Of a stretch of DNA of 64,000 nucleotides, positions 55,899 to 63,698 are shown in pieces. A program made the position numbers and the translations under genes. Each line of letters opens with the position of its first letter. Positions within the stretch are counted from its first letter, which is position 1. The stretch is from Alkalinema sp. FACHB-956. GTDB lineage: Bacteria > Cyanobacteriota > Cyanobacteriia > Leptolyngbyales > Leptolyngbyaceae. The stretch covers positions 17,935 to 81,934 of the forward strand of contig NZ_JACJRC010000024.1 in assembly GCF_014697025.1 (NCBI RefSeq). Reading direction: 5' to 3'. The notes under the pieces were generated by a model. The model was not told the origin of the DNA, ran no database searches, and saw only the letters and a program-made list of their open reading frames with translations.

Positions 55899-57383
55899 AT
55901 GATGCCAACCGAAGACTTATTTGACCATTCCGATGACCCGCTTCACGATCGCCCGGACAAGCCGGAGGAAGCCTGTGGGGTCTTTGGGGTCTATGCACCC
56001 CAAGAGGCCGTTGCAAAGTTTGCTTATTTTGGGTTATTCGCGCTCCAGCACCGAGGTCAGGAGTCCGCAGGGATTGCGACCTTTGAAGGGGAGACGGTGC
56101 ATCTCCATAAGGACATGGGCCTGGTGACCCAGGTGTTTAATGAATCGATTATTGCGGAGTTGCCGGGGGATTTGGCCGTGGGGCACACCCGCTATTCCAC
56201 GACGGGTTCCAGCCGGGTGGTCAATGCCCAGCCAGCGGTGGTCAAAACACGTCTCGGCCCGGTGGCCTTGGCCCACAATGGCAACCTGGTGAATACGGCG
56301 GACTTGCAAGCGGAATTGTTAGACCGCGACCATGATTTGCAAACGACCACTGACTCGGAAATGATTGCGGTGGCGATCGGAGAGGCGGTGAATGACGGGC
56401 AGGAGTGGCAGGATGCGATTATCACGGCCTGTAAGCGATCGACGGGGGCGTTTAGCCTAGTGATCGGGACACCGGGGGCACTGTATGGCACGCGCGATCC
56501 CAATGGGGTGCGTCCGTTGGTGATTGGCACCCTGCCCCGCGAAGGCTACAGCACGCCGGCGCGCTATGTGTTGGCTTCGGAAACCTGTGCGTTGGACATC
56601 ATTGGTGCAACCTACATCCGGGATGTGGAACCGGGGGAATTGGTCTGCATTACGGCAGCGGGACTGACTTCGCTCCGCTGGTCGGAGAGCCACCGCAAGC
56701 TGTGCATTTTTGAAATGATCTACTTTGCGCGGCCTGACAGTACGGTGCATGAGGAGAGCTTGTATAGCTACCGGATGCGCATTGGGCGGCAGTTGGCAAA
56801 GGAATCTACGGTGGATGCGGATATCGTGATTGCGGTGCCGGATTCTGGGGTGCCTGCGGCGATCGGCTTTTCCCAGGCGTCGGGGATTCCCTATGCGGAA
56901 GGGTTGATTAAGAATCGCTATGTGGGCCGGACGTTTATTCAGCCGACTCAGTCGATGCGGGAGTCGGGGATTCGCATGAAGCTCAACCCGTTGAAGGATG
57001 TGCTGCTAGGTAAGCGGGTGATCATTGTGGATGATTCGATCGTGCGGGGGACGACGAGCCGCAAGATTGTTAAGGCGTTGCGGGATGCGGGTGCGACGGA
57101 AGTGCATATGCGGATTTCTTCGCCGCCGGTGACCCATCCTTGTTTCTACGGCATCGATACCGATAGTCAGGATCACTTGATTGCGGCAACGAAGTCCGTT
57201 GAGGAAATTGCTGAGCAAATCGGCGTCGATTCGCTAGCGTATTTATCGCTAGAGGGAATGCTGGAGACAACGCTACAGGATACAACAAATTTCTGTTCAG
57301 CTTGCTTTACGGGTAAGTATCCGATCGAAGTTCCAGAAATGCTGAAGCGATCGAAGCTGATGTTGGAAGAGGCAACGGTTTAG
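55899..57383 (+). CDS. purF: Amidophosphoribosyltransferase
   Basis: First committed step of purine synthesis: PRPP plus glutamine to phosphoribosylamine. 494 residues. An N-terminal propeptide of about 25 residues ends in EEACGVFGVYAP; the Cys becomes the Ntn nucleophile of the glutaminase domain after processing. Other motifs: FGLFALQHRGQESAGIA, GHTRYSTTGSS, DSGVPAAIGFSQASG and the PRPP-binding IIVDDSIVRGTTSRKIV. The C-terminus has NFCSACFTGKYP, with cysteines that in related enzymes hold a 4Fe-4S cluster (C at the CSAC site). A hairpin terminator follows at 57414. Confidence 0.97.
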   Translation: MMPTEDLFDHSDDPLHDRPDKPEEACGVFGVYAPQEAVAKFAYFGLFALQHRGQESAGIATFEGETVHLHKDMGLVTQVFNESIIAELPGDLAVGHTRYSTTGSSRVVNAQPAVVKTRLGPVALAHNGNLVNTADLQAELLDRDHDLQTTTDSEMIAVAIGEAVNDGQEWQDAIITACKRSTGAFSLVIGTPGALYGTRDPNGVRPLVIGTLPREGYSTPARYVLASETCALDIIGATYIRDVEPGELVCITAAGLTSLRWSESHRKLCIFEMIYFARPDSTVHEESLYSYRMRIGRQLAKESTVDADIVIAVPDSGVPAAIGFSQASGIPYAEGLIKNRYVGRTFIQPTQSMRESGIRMKLNPLKDVLLGKRVIIVDDSIVRGTTSRKIVKALRDAGATEVHMRISSPPVTHPCFYGIDTDSQDHLIAATKSVEEIAEQIGVDSLAYLSLEGMLETTLQDTTNFCSACFTGKYPIEVPEMLKRSKLMLEEATV

Positions 57384-57413
57384 ATACAACCAGCGATTCA
57401 AAACGAGTCATTG

Positions 57414-57473
57414 AAAAGAGCGTAGTTCGGCTATGGAAATTACACTGAGTTCCAACCGAGTTACGCTCTTTTT
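57414..57473 (+). terminator. Terminator of purF
   Basis: AAAGAGCGTA (57415-57424) pairs with TACGCTCTTT (57462-57471) followed by TTGTG. The stem has a 37-nt loop with a small inner GTTCGG/CCGAGT pairing. Possibly bidirectional. Confidence 0.65.
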
Positions 57474-57496
57474 GTGATTGTCGGGGGATTTCCGGG

Positions 57497-58027
57497 TTAT
57501 TTGGCGGGGGCGCTAATCAGCCGGACTTCGGAGCAGAAGGTGACGCTGTTGCTGCCGTCGGGGCGATGGATTTTGCTGTGGCGCAGGCGAACATTGTCGC
57601 TTTCGTACCAGATGCGTTCGACGGTGAGCAGTCCTTCCTGTTCGGTGGTGATGGTGATTTCGTTGTTTTCACCAAAGGCAAATTCGCTGGCGGGGGCGGG
57701 GACGCCAAAGTTACCGATCGCGCGGAGGAGTTTGCCTTGCCGTTGATCGTCGGGGTGGGCGATCGCGGCCATGACGAGGGAGCCTTTTTGGTTGCTGGTT
57801 TCGCCTTCTACGAAGCCGTCCCACTGGACTCGGGCGGCGCAGGTAATTTGGCTGGGGTTGACCCCTTGTTTTTCGCAGAGTTGGGCGATCGCGGCATCGC
57901 TGGGTTCCAGGAGTTGCATTTCGAGGGTGGATTTGCCGCTTTGTTGCTGAGTAACGTCTACGTGGTGGTTACTTTTGATGGAAGACCAGCGGCCAGCGGA
58001 TTTTTGAAAAAACTCCTGGATATCCAT
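57497..58027 (-). CDS. Phycobiliprotein lyase, CpcS/CpeS family
   Basis: 176 residues. The start MDIQEFFQKSAGRWSSIKSNHHV is the family's signature. The rest is a predicted lipocalin-type beta-barrel (RVQWDGFVEGETSNQKGSLVM, RIWYESDNVRLRHSKIHRPDG, VTFCSEVRLISAPAK). These lyases attach bilins to specific cysteines of phycobiliproteins, so the protein acts in phycobilisome assembly. Which subgroup (S, U or T) cannot be fixed. It stands alone, divergent from the small gene at 58185. Confidence 0.85.
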   Translation of the reverse strand: MDIQEFFQKSAGRWSSIKSNHHVDVTQQQSGKSTLEMQLLEPSDAAIAQLCEKQGVNPSQITCAARVQWDGFVEGETSNQKGSLVMAAIAHPDDQRQGKLLRAIGNFGVPAPASEFAFGENNEITITTEQEGLLTVERIWYESDNVRLRHSKIHRPDGSNSVTFCSEVRLISAPAK

Positions 58028-58184
58028 GAATGATTGAAGTCCTTTTGCTATGGGTTGCAGTTATGGGTCTTTGCAATCTCCTATTTTACGAGACGGAGGC
58101 CGCCGATCGACGCTTCGTTGGGATCCTGGTTTGAAGAGAGCATATACAATTGGAGGCAAATTAGAGACCAATTGGGTAGGTGGA

Positions 58185-58448
58185 ATGATGGATGTGGATG
58201 TGTTGATTCGGGTGGATGATCCGACGGTGGATGGGGAGGAGTTGCAGCAGATTGTGCGGGTGGTGGCGGCGGAACTGGAGGAGCAAGGCGCGATCGGGGC
58301 ACTGGCGGGGACGGAGGCGGAGTTTGAGTATGAGTATGAGGGGGTGAAGTTTAAGTTTAAGGGACGGAATGAGCAGGATCGGGAGGCAGCGATGCAGGAT
58401 TTTGAGCGGTTTGTGGCGACGATCGCGGCGGCAAAGCGGAAGGACTAA
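58185..58448 (+). CDS. 87-aa acidic protein coupled to the caspase gene
   Basis: The start is the first of two ATG codons at 58185, with AGGTGG just upstream; the open frame before it is not coding in character. Residues 1-45 look like a strand followed by a long helix (DVDVLIRVDDPTVDGEELQQ, then IVRVVAAELEEQ). Then comes a beta pair EFEYEYEGVKFKFKG and a final helix with KRKD. No family is recognised. It lies 35 bp before the caspase gene on the same strand and shares its very G-rich codon use, so the two are probably a two-gene unit, as in caspase-effector systems where a small partner regulates the peptidase. Confidence 0.65.
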   Translation: MMDVDVLIRVDDPTVDGEELQQIVRVVAAELEEQGAIGALAGTEAEFEYEYEGVKFKFKGRNEQDREAAMQDFERFVATIAAAKRKD

Positions 58449-58483
58449 GCGAAAGGGCTAAGCGGAAAGACTAAGCGGAAGGA

Positions 58484-60523
58484 ATGATGGGAAATCGGCT
58501 GGAAAATCGGTATGCCCTGGTGCTGGGGGTGGGTGAGTATGGGCCGGGGCTGACTCCGCTGCCGGGAAGTGTGCGGGATGCGGAGGAGATGGCGCGGGTC
58601 TTGGCGGATGCCGATCGTGGATCGTTCCAGGTGGATCTGCGGTGTAATGTCGATCGCGGGGAGATGGAGGGGGCGATCGAGCGGTTTTTTGTTGGGCGGC
58701 AGGCGGAGGATGTGCTGTTGCTGTATTTCTCGGGGCATGGGGATTTGGGGAATAGCCTGAGTCAGCAGCAGTTGCATCTCTGTGGGCGGGGGACGACGAA
58801 GGAAGGTAAGCGGCTGATTGAGTCCAGTGCGATGTCGGCGGATTTTTTGCGGCGGCAGATGGGGATGTGCCGATCGCAGCAGATTGTGGTGATTTTGGAT
58901 TGTTGCTATAGCGGGGCGATCGCGGATTTGTTGCGGAAGGGTGAGGGGGATGTGGATTTTGGGCCGTTGGCGGCTCCGGGGCGGGTGATTTTGGCGTCGT
59001 CGAATTCGGCGCAGGTGTCCTATCAGGCGGTGGATGGGTTGTCGTTGTATACCCATTATTTGCTGGAGGGGATGGCGGGGGCGGCGCAGCGGCTGGGGCA
59101 GCCGTGGATTTTGGCGCAGGATTTGCACCAGTATGCGGAGCGGCGGTTTGAGATTGAGCAGAAGGGGGCGACGCAGCCGAAGATTATTGTGGCGAAGGAT
59201 GAGGGCTACAATGTGCCGATCGTGAAGGCTCCTAAGACCGATCCGAAGGTGGTGTATCGGCAGGCGGTGGATGGGCTGTTGCAGGAGCTCGATCGGGAGT
59301 TGGGCTGGCGGTTTGCAGGGGAGATTGATGATCCGCTCGATCGGGGGACGTTGGAAACGTTGCGGCTGCGGGAAGGGCTAACGGAGGAGGAGACACGCTC
59401 GATTGAGGCAGAGGCCAAAATTCCGTATCAAGCGGGTGAAAAGTGGCGAGAATATGCAAAGTATTTTAAGTTAGCAATCAAGAATGGGCTTGTCCCAAAC
59501 GATCGAGCCCGACGGCGGTTGAATGAAATTCAGCAAAATTTGGGGTTGAGCAAGGAAGACGTGGCGGTTATTGAACAATCAATCACCGGTGCATGGAATT
59601 TGCCACCTGCGTCTATTCAGCGATCGCCTGAACCGGCTATCCGTGGGACATTTAGGTTTGAAACAGTTACGCTCACAGTGGAACCGGGAAGATTTTTGGG
59701 ACTGGGAACCAAATTAGTTTCGACGAAGAAAGCAGGAAGCGCAGAATACTTCATTGAAGATCTGGGGAATGGTATAGCGCTGGAGATGGTAGCCATTCCT
59801 GCTGGATCGTTTCTAATGGGGGCAGCTGAAGGAGAAGAAGGTGCATCAGATCAGGAATTGCCGCAACATCAGGTGATAGTACCTGCATTTTGGATGGGAA
59901 AGTTTGTGGTGACGCAGGCCCAGTGGAAGGTGGTTGCCCAGTGGCCCAAGGTACAGCGAAATTTAAAGGCTGACCCATCTCAGTTTACGGGTAAGGATTT
60001 ACCTGTTGAGCAAGTTTCTTGGTTCGAGGCAGTAGAGTTTTGCGATCGATTATCACGGAAAACAGGTAAGACCTATCGCTTACCTAGCGAAGCCGAATGG
60101 GAATATGCCTGCCGTGCGGGAACCACAACGCCGTTCTATTGTGGTGAGACGATTACGACGGATTTAGCCAATTACGATGGCGATTCAACCTACGGAAAAG
60201 GGCAGAAAGGCCAGTATCGAGGAAAGACAACGCGAGTCGGGAGTTTTCCGCCCAATGGGTTTGGTCTGTACGATATGCATGGCAATGTTTGCGAATGGTG
60301 TTTAGATCATGGGCATGATAAATATGAGGGTGCTCCGATCGATGGCTCGGCTTGGTTGATTCCAGGGGCTAATGAGGATGAAAAGCGAATACTTCGTGGC
60401 GGTCCGTGGTTCATCGATTCTAGGTATTGTCGCTCTGCCACTCGCAACAACTATATTGCGGATGCGTGCTACGATTTCGTCGGTTTTCGTGTTGTCTGTT
60501 CAGCTCCAAGGACTCTTTCGTAG
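58484..60523 (+). CDS. Caspase-family peptidase fused to a formylglycine-generating-enzyme-like (C-type lectin fold) domain
   Basis: 679 residues. Caspase domain at about 8-245: RYALVLGVGEYGPGLTPLPG, catalytic H85 in YFSGHGD, and C141 in ILDCCYSGAI. A helical linker of about 170 residues with effector-like character follows, then an FGE/SUMF1-type domain at about 420-679: MVAIPAGSFLMGA, KFVVTQAQWKVV, VSWFEAVEFCDRLS, RLPSEAEWEYACRAGTTTPF, GLYDMHGNVCEWC and RGGPWFIDSRYCRSATRN...GFRVVCS. The FGE module here is more likely a ligand-binding lectin fold than an enzyme. The C-terminal segment looks like a retroelement-diversified region. G-rich codon use changes to ordinary use near 59400, between the two halves. 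No signal peptide is seen. Confidence 0.9.
   Translation: MMGNRLENRYALVLGVGEYGPGLTPLPGSVRDAEEMARVLADADRGSFQVDLRCNVDRGEMEGAIERFFVGRQAEDVLLLYFSGHGDLGNSLSQQQLHLCGRGTTKEGKRLIESSAMSADFLRRQMGMCRSQQIVVILDCCYSGAIADLLRKGEGDVDFGPLAAPGRVILASSNSAQVSYQAVDGLSLYTHYLLEGMAGAAQRLGQPWILAQDLHQYAERRFEIEQKGATQPKIIVAKDEGYNVPIVKAPKTDPKVVYRQAVDGLLQELDRELGWRFAGEIDDPLDRGTLETLRLREGLTEEETRSIEAEAKIPYQAGEKWREYAKYFKLAIKNGLVPNDRARRRLNEIQQNLGLSKEDVAVIEQSITGAWNLPPASIQRSPEPAIRGTFRFETVTLTVEPGRFLGLGTKLVSTKKAGSAEYFIEDLGNGIALEMVAIPAGSFLMGAAEGEEGASDQELPQHQVIVPAFWMGKFVVTQAQWKVVAQWPKVQRNLKADPSQFTGKDLPVEQVSWFEAVEFCDRLSRKTGKTYRLPSEAEWEYACRAGTTTPFYCGETITTDLANYDGDSTYGKGQKGQYRGKTTRVGSFPPNGFGLYDMHGNVCEWCLDHGHDKYEGAPIDGSAWLIPGANEDEKRILRGGPWFIDSRYCRSATRNNYIADACYDFVGFRVVCSAPRTLS
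60395..60505 (+). other. Candidate DGR variable region at the 3' end of the caspase-FGE gene
   Basis: The C-terminal RGGxW...CRSAxRN...GFRVV frame is the scaffold of known FGE-type targets of diversity-generating retroelements. At the ligand-facing positions the codons are all NNY: TTC ATC GAT, TAT, AAC AAC TAT ATT, TGC TAC GAT TTC. This is what adenine-specific mutagenesis of an AAY-rich template gives. After the stop, CCCTTT-rich pyrimidine repeats (60524-60560) resemble the tail of cyanobacterial VR/TR sequences. No reverse transcriptase or template repeat is visible in the window. Confidence 0.6.
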
Positions 60524-60616
60524 CCCTTTGCTGTTCTGCTCTCTTGCCCTTTACCCTTTGTAATTTTCCCTGTTGCAGAGAATATTTTTTGCCATTCAAG
60601 ATATTGTTTTTAGTGG

Positions 60617-60728
60617 TATTGAACTTAATGTCGATCGCGTGTTTTCGATCCCCCTAAATCCCCCTACCCTGCGGGAAGCAAAGCTACAAAAGGGGGACTT
60701 TGTAGTATTGAATTTAACGTCGATCGCG
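60617..60728 (+). repeat. CCCCCTAAATCCCCC-type dispersed element flanked by 23-bp direct repeats
   Basis: The core at about 60648-60702 has CCCCCTAAATCCCCC and, 30 bp on, AAAAGGGGGACTTTG, able to fold. This pair is a recurring intergenic palindromic element in cyanobacteria. It is bracketed by near-identical 23-bp direct repeats TATTGAACTTAATGTCGATC.. (60617-60639) and TATTGAATTTAACGTCGATC.. (60706-60728), two mismatches, perhaps an insertion footprint. Confidence 0.7.
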
Positions 60729-60736
60729 CTATCTCC

Positions 60737-60769
60737 AAAAACCGGGATTTTCTGAAAATCCCGGTTTTT
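60737..60769. terminator. 33-bp near-perfect palindromic terminator, copy 1
   Basis: AAAAACCGGGATTTTC, one T, GAAAATCCCGGTTTTT: a 16-bp perfect stem with A and T runs at the two ends, so it can stop transcription both ways. It lies between the convergent caspase and 72-aa genes. An identical 33-bp copy is at 63651. Confidence 0.88.
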
Positions 60770-60787
60770 AGGTTTTGAGATCGCCCC

Positions 60788-61006
60788 TTACTCCACTGCC
60801 CGATCGCGTTCCATCTTGCTCACGTATTTCCACTCCGAACCCGGCACCGGAACCGGCGGACTCCAGCGTACCCGATCGCTAAATCGCAGCACATACAACT
60901 GATTAATCGTAGACTGCACCTCCTCGCGAGTGCCCACAAGGTAGAACTGCAACGGCTTCCGATCGTCCTCGATCGCGCGATCGAGACCGCCAAAATTAAT
61001 TACCAT
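60788..61006 (-). CDS. 72-aa conserved-type small protein, paralogue 2
   Basis: The ATG at 61006 has CAGGAGAAA 7-8 nt upstream. The 72 residues align over their whole length with the product of 17358-17576: QFYLVGTREEVQSTINQLYVLRFSDRVRWSPP against QIHLIGHKEFVQDTINQFHAHRIADRIHWSQP, both ending with a basic R-x-R tail. No known domain is recognised. The GTREEV/GHKEFV helix start and the W-S-x-P turn are the most conserved spots. Its leader is homologous to that of paralogue 1 and ends in an attenuator-like hairpin. Confidence 0.75.
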   Translation of the reverse strand: MVINFGGLDRAIEDDRKPLQFYLVGTREEVQSTINQLYVLRFSDRVRWSPPVPVPGSEWKYVSKMERDRAVE

Positions 61007-61197
61007 AGGGATTTCTCCTGATTGTAGAGACGGGAAGAAATCCCAAAAATTAAAGCCACCCTTTTGCGCAGGACAAGTAGGGTGGCCCGATCGAATGTTA
61101 AAATCCGTGTCAGACCGCCTAGCTGCCGTAATCAGCTTGGGGTTTAGCTACCCTTTGTTGTTGACTGCAACGCTGGGTAGCGCCTTAATTTTTGGGC
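61007..61197 (-). ncRNA. Structured 5' leader with attenuator-like terminator, copy 2
   Basis: On the minus strand: GCTACCC/GGGTAGC stem (61175-61181 and 61147-61153) around a TTGCAGTCA loop; CCCC and GG-GG around GCTG/CAGC; ATTTTAACATTCGATCG identical to copy 1; a terminator stem GCCACCCT/AGGGTGGC (61055-61086) followed by TTTAATTTTT; then the ribosome-binding site. The first stem differs in sequence from copy 1 (CTACT/AGTAG) but keeps pairing, which is covariation. Confidence 0.68.
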
Positions 61198-61475
61198 TCA
61201 TAGCTGCATTCAATCGGGACTTGATGCACACAGTTGCACTCAGCTATGAAAAACAAGCCTAGGGGCAAAGCGAGACGCTGTCAACTATTTTGCAATTGTT
61301 TGCAATCCTGTGATATTTGGTAACGTGGCATTTGGCACCCGTTAGAAACCACGATCAGCCAAAAAATTAGGGTTGAATTCCCCCGTTCAGCAGAGAAACC
61401 CAACCCACACTTCAAATTACTGCGCGATCGACCGACAACTAACCCGCGATCGACCCGCGATCGGCTCAACCTAGC

Positions 61476-62180
61476 CTAATCGCGCCGCGCCCCCATAATG
61501 ATCAGAATGTACTGCAAGAGCTGCAAAAAGGCATACAACGCCGTCGCCACATAGGTAAACGCCGCCGCATTCAGAACCTTACGCGCCCCTTGATTTTCCT
61601 CCCCTTGCAGAATACCAAACTCATTAATCAGCCGGAGTGCCCGCGCCGAAGCATCAAACTCCACCGGCAGCGTCACCAAATGGAACACCAACACCGACGC
61701 AAACAGAACAATCCCGATATAAATCGCCAGCATACCCAGGCCAAAACCCTTGAGCGCCCCCAGCATCAAGCCACCCATAATCAGCATAGGCCCCAAATTA
61801 GACCCAAAATTCACCACAGGCACCAAAGCCGCCCGCAGATTCATCGCCTGGTAGCCCTCCACATCCTGGAGCACATGACCACACTCGTGAGCCGCAACAG
61901 CCGCAGCAGCCAGCGATCGTGACCCATACACCACTTCTGACAGACGCACAGCCTTAGCACTCGGGTCATAATGATCACTCAGCACCCCGTCTACCGGCTC
62001 AACAGAAACGTGGTTCACGCCCATACGCTTCAAAATCGTCTCAGCCACCTCGGCACCCGTCATCCCCAGCGTCGATTGCACTTGGGAATACTTTTCATAG
62101 GTACCTTGAACGCGCTGTTGTGCCCACCAGACAAGGATCATGCCTGGAATGAGAATGAGCATTGATGGATGGAAAAACAT
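61476..62180 (-). CDS. Zinc metallopeptidase, YugP/PF04298 family
   Basis: 234 residues. An N-terminal membrane helix (HPSMLILIPGMILVWWAQQ), then the zinc site AAVAAHECGHVLQDVEGY (HExxH variant HECGH), and SDHYDPSAKAVRLSEVVY just before it. Three more membrane helices follow (LGPMLIMGGLMLGALKGFGLG; IYIGIVLFASVLVFHLVTLP; AFTYVATALYAFLQLLQYIL), with VEFDASARALRLI between, supplying the third ligand. The family is a group of membrane-bound metallopeptidases with unclear substrates. Monocistronic, divergent from yqeK. Confidence 0.9.
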   Translation of the reverse strand: MFFHPSMLILIPGMILVWWAQQRVQGTYEKYSQVQSTLGMTGAEVAETILKRMGVNHVSVEPVDGVLSDHYDPSAKAVRLSEVVYGSRSLAAAAVAAHECGHVLQDVEGYQAMNLRAALVPVVNFGSNLGPMLIMGGLMLGALKGFGLGMLAIYIGIVLFASVLVFHLVTLPVEFDASARALRLINEFGILQGEENQGARKVLNAAAFTYVATALYAFLQLLQYILIIMGARRD

Positions 62181-62302
62181 AATCGTGCGACAATCGCTTG
62201 TAAGTAGAGGATTCTTTTTGCTCCCATGCTAGCACTTCCCTTCAGGCCGGGAGCAGTAGGCTAAAATAGGGAAAACCACCCATCTTTACGGGAGAAAGCC
62301 CA

Positions 62303-62998
62303 TTGCATCCACCGTCTCAGTACGTACCTTTCCAGTCGGTTTTGCGAGAAAACGTTTTAGATTGGCTGAAAGCCCATGTTCCTGAGCCTCGAATTCGACA
62401 CATCCTGCGGGTTGAACAGATGGCGATCGCCCTCGCGCAGACCCATCAACTCTGCACCGAAACAGCCGCCCAAGCCGCATTAATGCACGACCTCGCCAAA
62501 TTCTTCCCCCCCGATCGCCTCCTCAAAATGGCCCAGGATGAAGGCATTCCCCTAAACGAGGTAGACGAAGCCGATCCCCACCTCCTCCACGCCGACATCG
62601 GTGCGATCGTTGCCCGAGACGAGTTCGGCGTCACCGACGAAGAAATTCTAGCCGCCATTCGCAATCACACCCTGGGCCAACCCGGCATGTCAGCGCTCTC
62701 CTGCGTCGTCTTCCTGGCCGACACCTTGGAACCGGGACGGGGCAACACCGACGCCTTGAACGACCTCCGCCAAATCAGTTCCCGCAACCTAGCCGAGGCC
62801 GTGTGGCATACATCTGACTACACGTTGAAATATCTCATGGAGTCCAAACGCCTGATTCATCCCCGCACCGTGGCAACCCGCAATTGGTTTTTCCAGCAGA
62901 GCCAAAGCCCGCGATCGTCCCGCCCTACCCCCAGCCCTCAGGCCGATGTCCCGCATTGGGCTATGCCAACCGTTACCATGTTCCAGTCGTTACAATAG
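62303..62998 (+). CDS. yqeK: YqeK-family HD-domain diadenosine tetraphosphatase
   Basis: 231 residues. The HD domain has HILRVEQMAIALAQTH, AALMHDLAKFFPPDRLLKMA (metal-binding HD) and HADIGAIVARDEFGV, then AIRNHTLGQPGMSALSCVVFLADTLEPGRG, all standard for YqeK, which hydrolyses Ap4A symmetrically. The start is a TTG at 62303 with GGAG 8 nt upstream. The C-terminal 30 residues (Ser/Pro rich) are not conserved. It is upstream of rsfS, the usual bacterial order (yqeK-rsfS), separated by about 200 bp with an 18-bp tandem repeat. Confidence 0.92.
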   Translation: MHPPSQYVPFQSVLRENVLDWLKAHVPEPRIRHILRVEQMAIALAQTHQLCTETAAQAALMHDLAKFFPPDRLLKMAQDEGIPLNEVDEADPHLLHADIGAIVARDEFGVTDEEILAAIRNHTLGQPGMSALSCVVFLADTLEPGRGNTDALNDLRQISSRNLAEAVWHTSDYTLKYLMESKRLIHPRTVATRNWFFQQSQSPRSSRPTPSPQADVPHWAMPTVTMFQSLQ

Positions 62999-63001
62999 GT
63001 C

Positions 63002-63037
63002 TACTCAGTCTGCACTCTGTACTCAGTCTGCACTCTG
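63002..63037 (+). repeat. Two perfect tandem 18-bp repeats just after yqeK
   Basis: TACTCAGTCTGCACTCTG at 63002-63019 and 63020-63037, starting 4 bp after the yqeK stop. Confidence 0.92.
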
Positions 63038-63197
63038 AATCTACTACAACGCCTAGTGACCCATGCCACCCCAACACCACCGACGCCAACTTCCATGAAA
63101 CCCCCAGGATTGCGATTAAAATAATAGCTTCCTGATTCATTATCTGATAGACTCTCTGCTTCGCTGTCGTTTATCCATCTACACCATTAACTACCGC

Positions 63198-63611
63198 ATG
63201 TCTGAAACCATTAACCTTTCCGTTCCACAAAACAATTCCCCAATGGATTCTGCTGATCCGATCGATCAATTGGCCCTCCTCGCCGCAGAAGCTGCCGACG
63301 ATCGCAAAGCAGGAGACATTGTGTTGATCAAAGTTGGAGAGGTCTCCCCGATCACGGAATATTTTGTGATGGCGACGGGTTATTCCAAGGTGCAAGTACG
63401 GGCCATCGCCAACGCGATCGAGGACAAGATTAAAGAAACCCTCGATCGTAAACCGCTGCGCAACGAGGGACTGAGTGAAGGGCTGTGGGCTTGTTTAGAC
63501 TATGGCGATGTGGTGGTGCATGTGCAAATGCCGAGCGAACGGGAATACTACGGCCTAGAAGCCTTTTGGGGCCATGCAGAACGGATTCCCTTTGTGCCCA
63601 AAGCCGCCTAA
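63198..63611 (+). CDS. rsfS: Ribosomal silencing factor RsfS
   Basis: 137 residues. It binds ribosomal protein uL14 and blocks subunit joining during starvation. The family core is seen in LALLAAEAADDRKAGDIVLIKV, ITEYFVMATGYSKVQVRAIANAIEDKI, EGLSEGLWACLDYGDVVVHVQ and SEREYYGLEAFWGHAERI. The N-terminal 25 residues are a variable extension. An ATG at 63243 could be an alternative start, but 63198 is the first. A terminator follows at 63651. Confidence 0.95.
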   Translation: MSETINLSVPQNNSPMDSADPIDQLALLAAEAADDRKAGDIVLIKVGEVSPITEYFVMATGYSKVQVRAIANAIEDKIKETLDRKPLRNEGLSEGLWACLDYGDVVVHVQMPSEREYYGLEAFWGHAERIPFVPKAA

Positions 63612-63650
63612 ATTTAACGCTGCTGCTTAGTTGACCGCAGCCTGGTCTAT

Positions 63651-63683
63651 AAAAACCGGGATTTTCTGAAAATCCCGGTTTTT
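63651..63683. terminator. 33-bp near-perfect palindromic terminator, copy 2
   Basis: Identical to the element at 60737-60769. It lies between the convergent rsfS and the Rpn-type gene. Confidence 0.9.
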
Positions 63684-63698
63684 GAGAGCGATAGGGAA

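Noticed and set aside
57566..58033. 155-codon open frame opposite the phycobiliprotein lyase gene
   Set aside because: Shadow of the lyase on the other strand; the lyase has clear family motifs.
60524..60787. Possible reverse transcriptase or template repeat next to the candidate variable region
   Set aside because: No RT motifs and no second copy of the variable-region sequence are seen here or elsewhere in the window.
61007..61060. Glutamine riboswitch (downstream-peptide type) as explanation for the small-gene leader
   Set aside because: The GACGGAAGTAGG-like core is not on the coding strand; a similar word on the other strand is coincidental.
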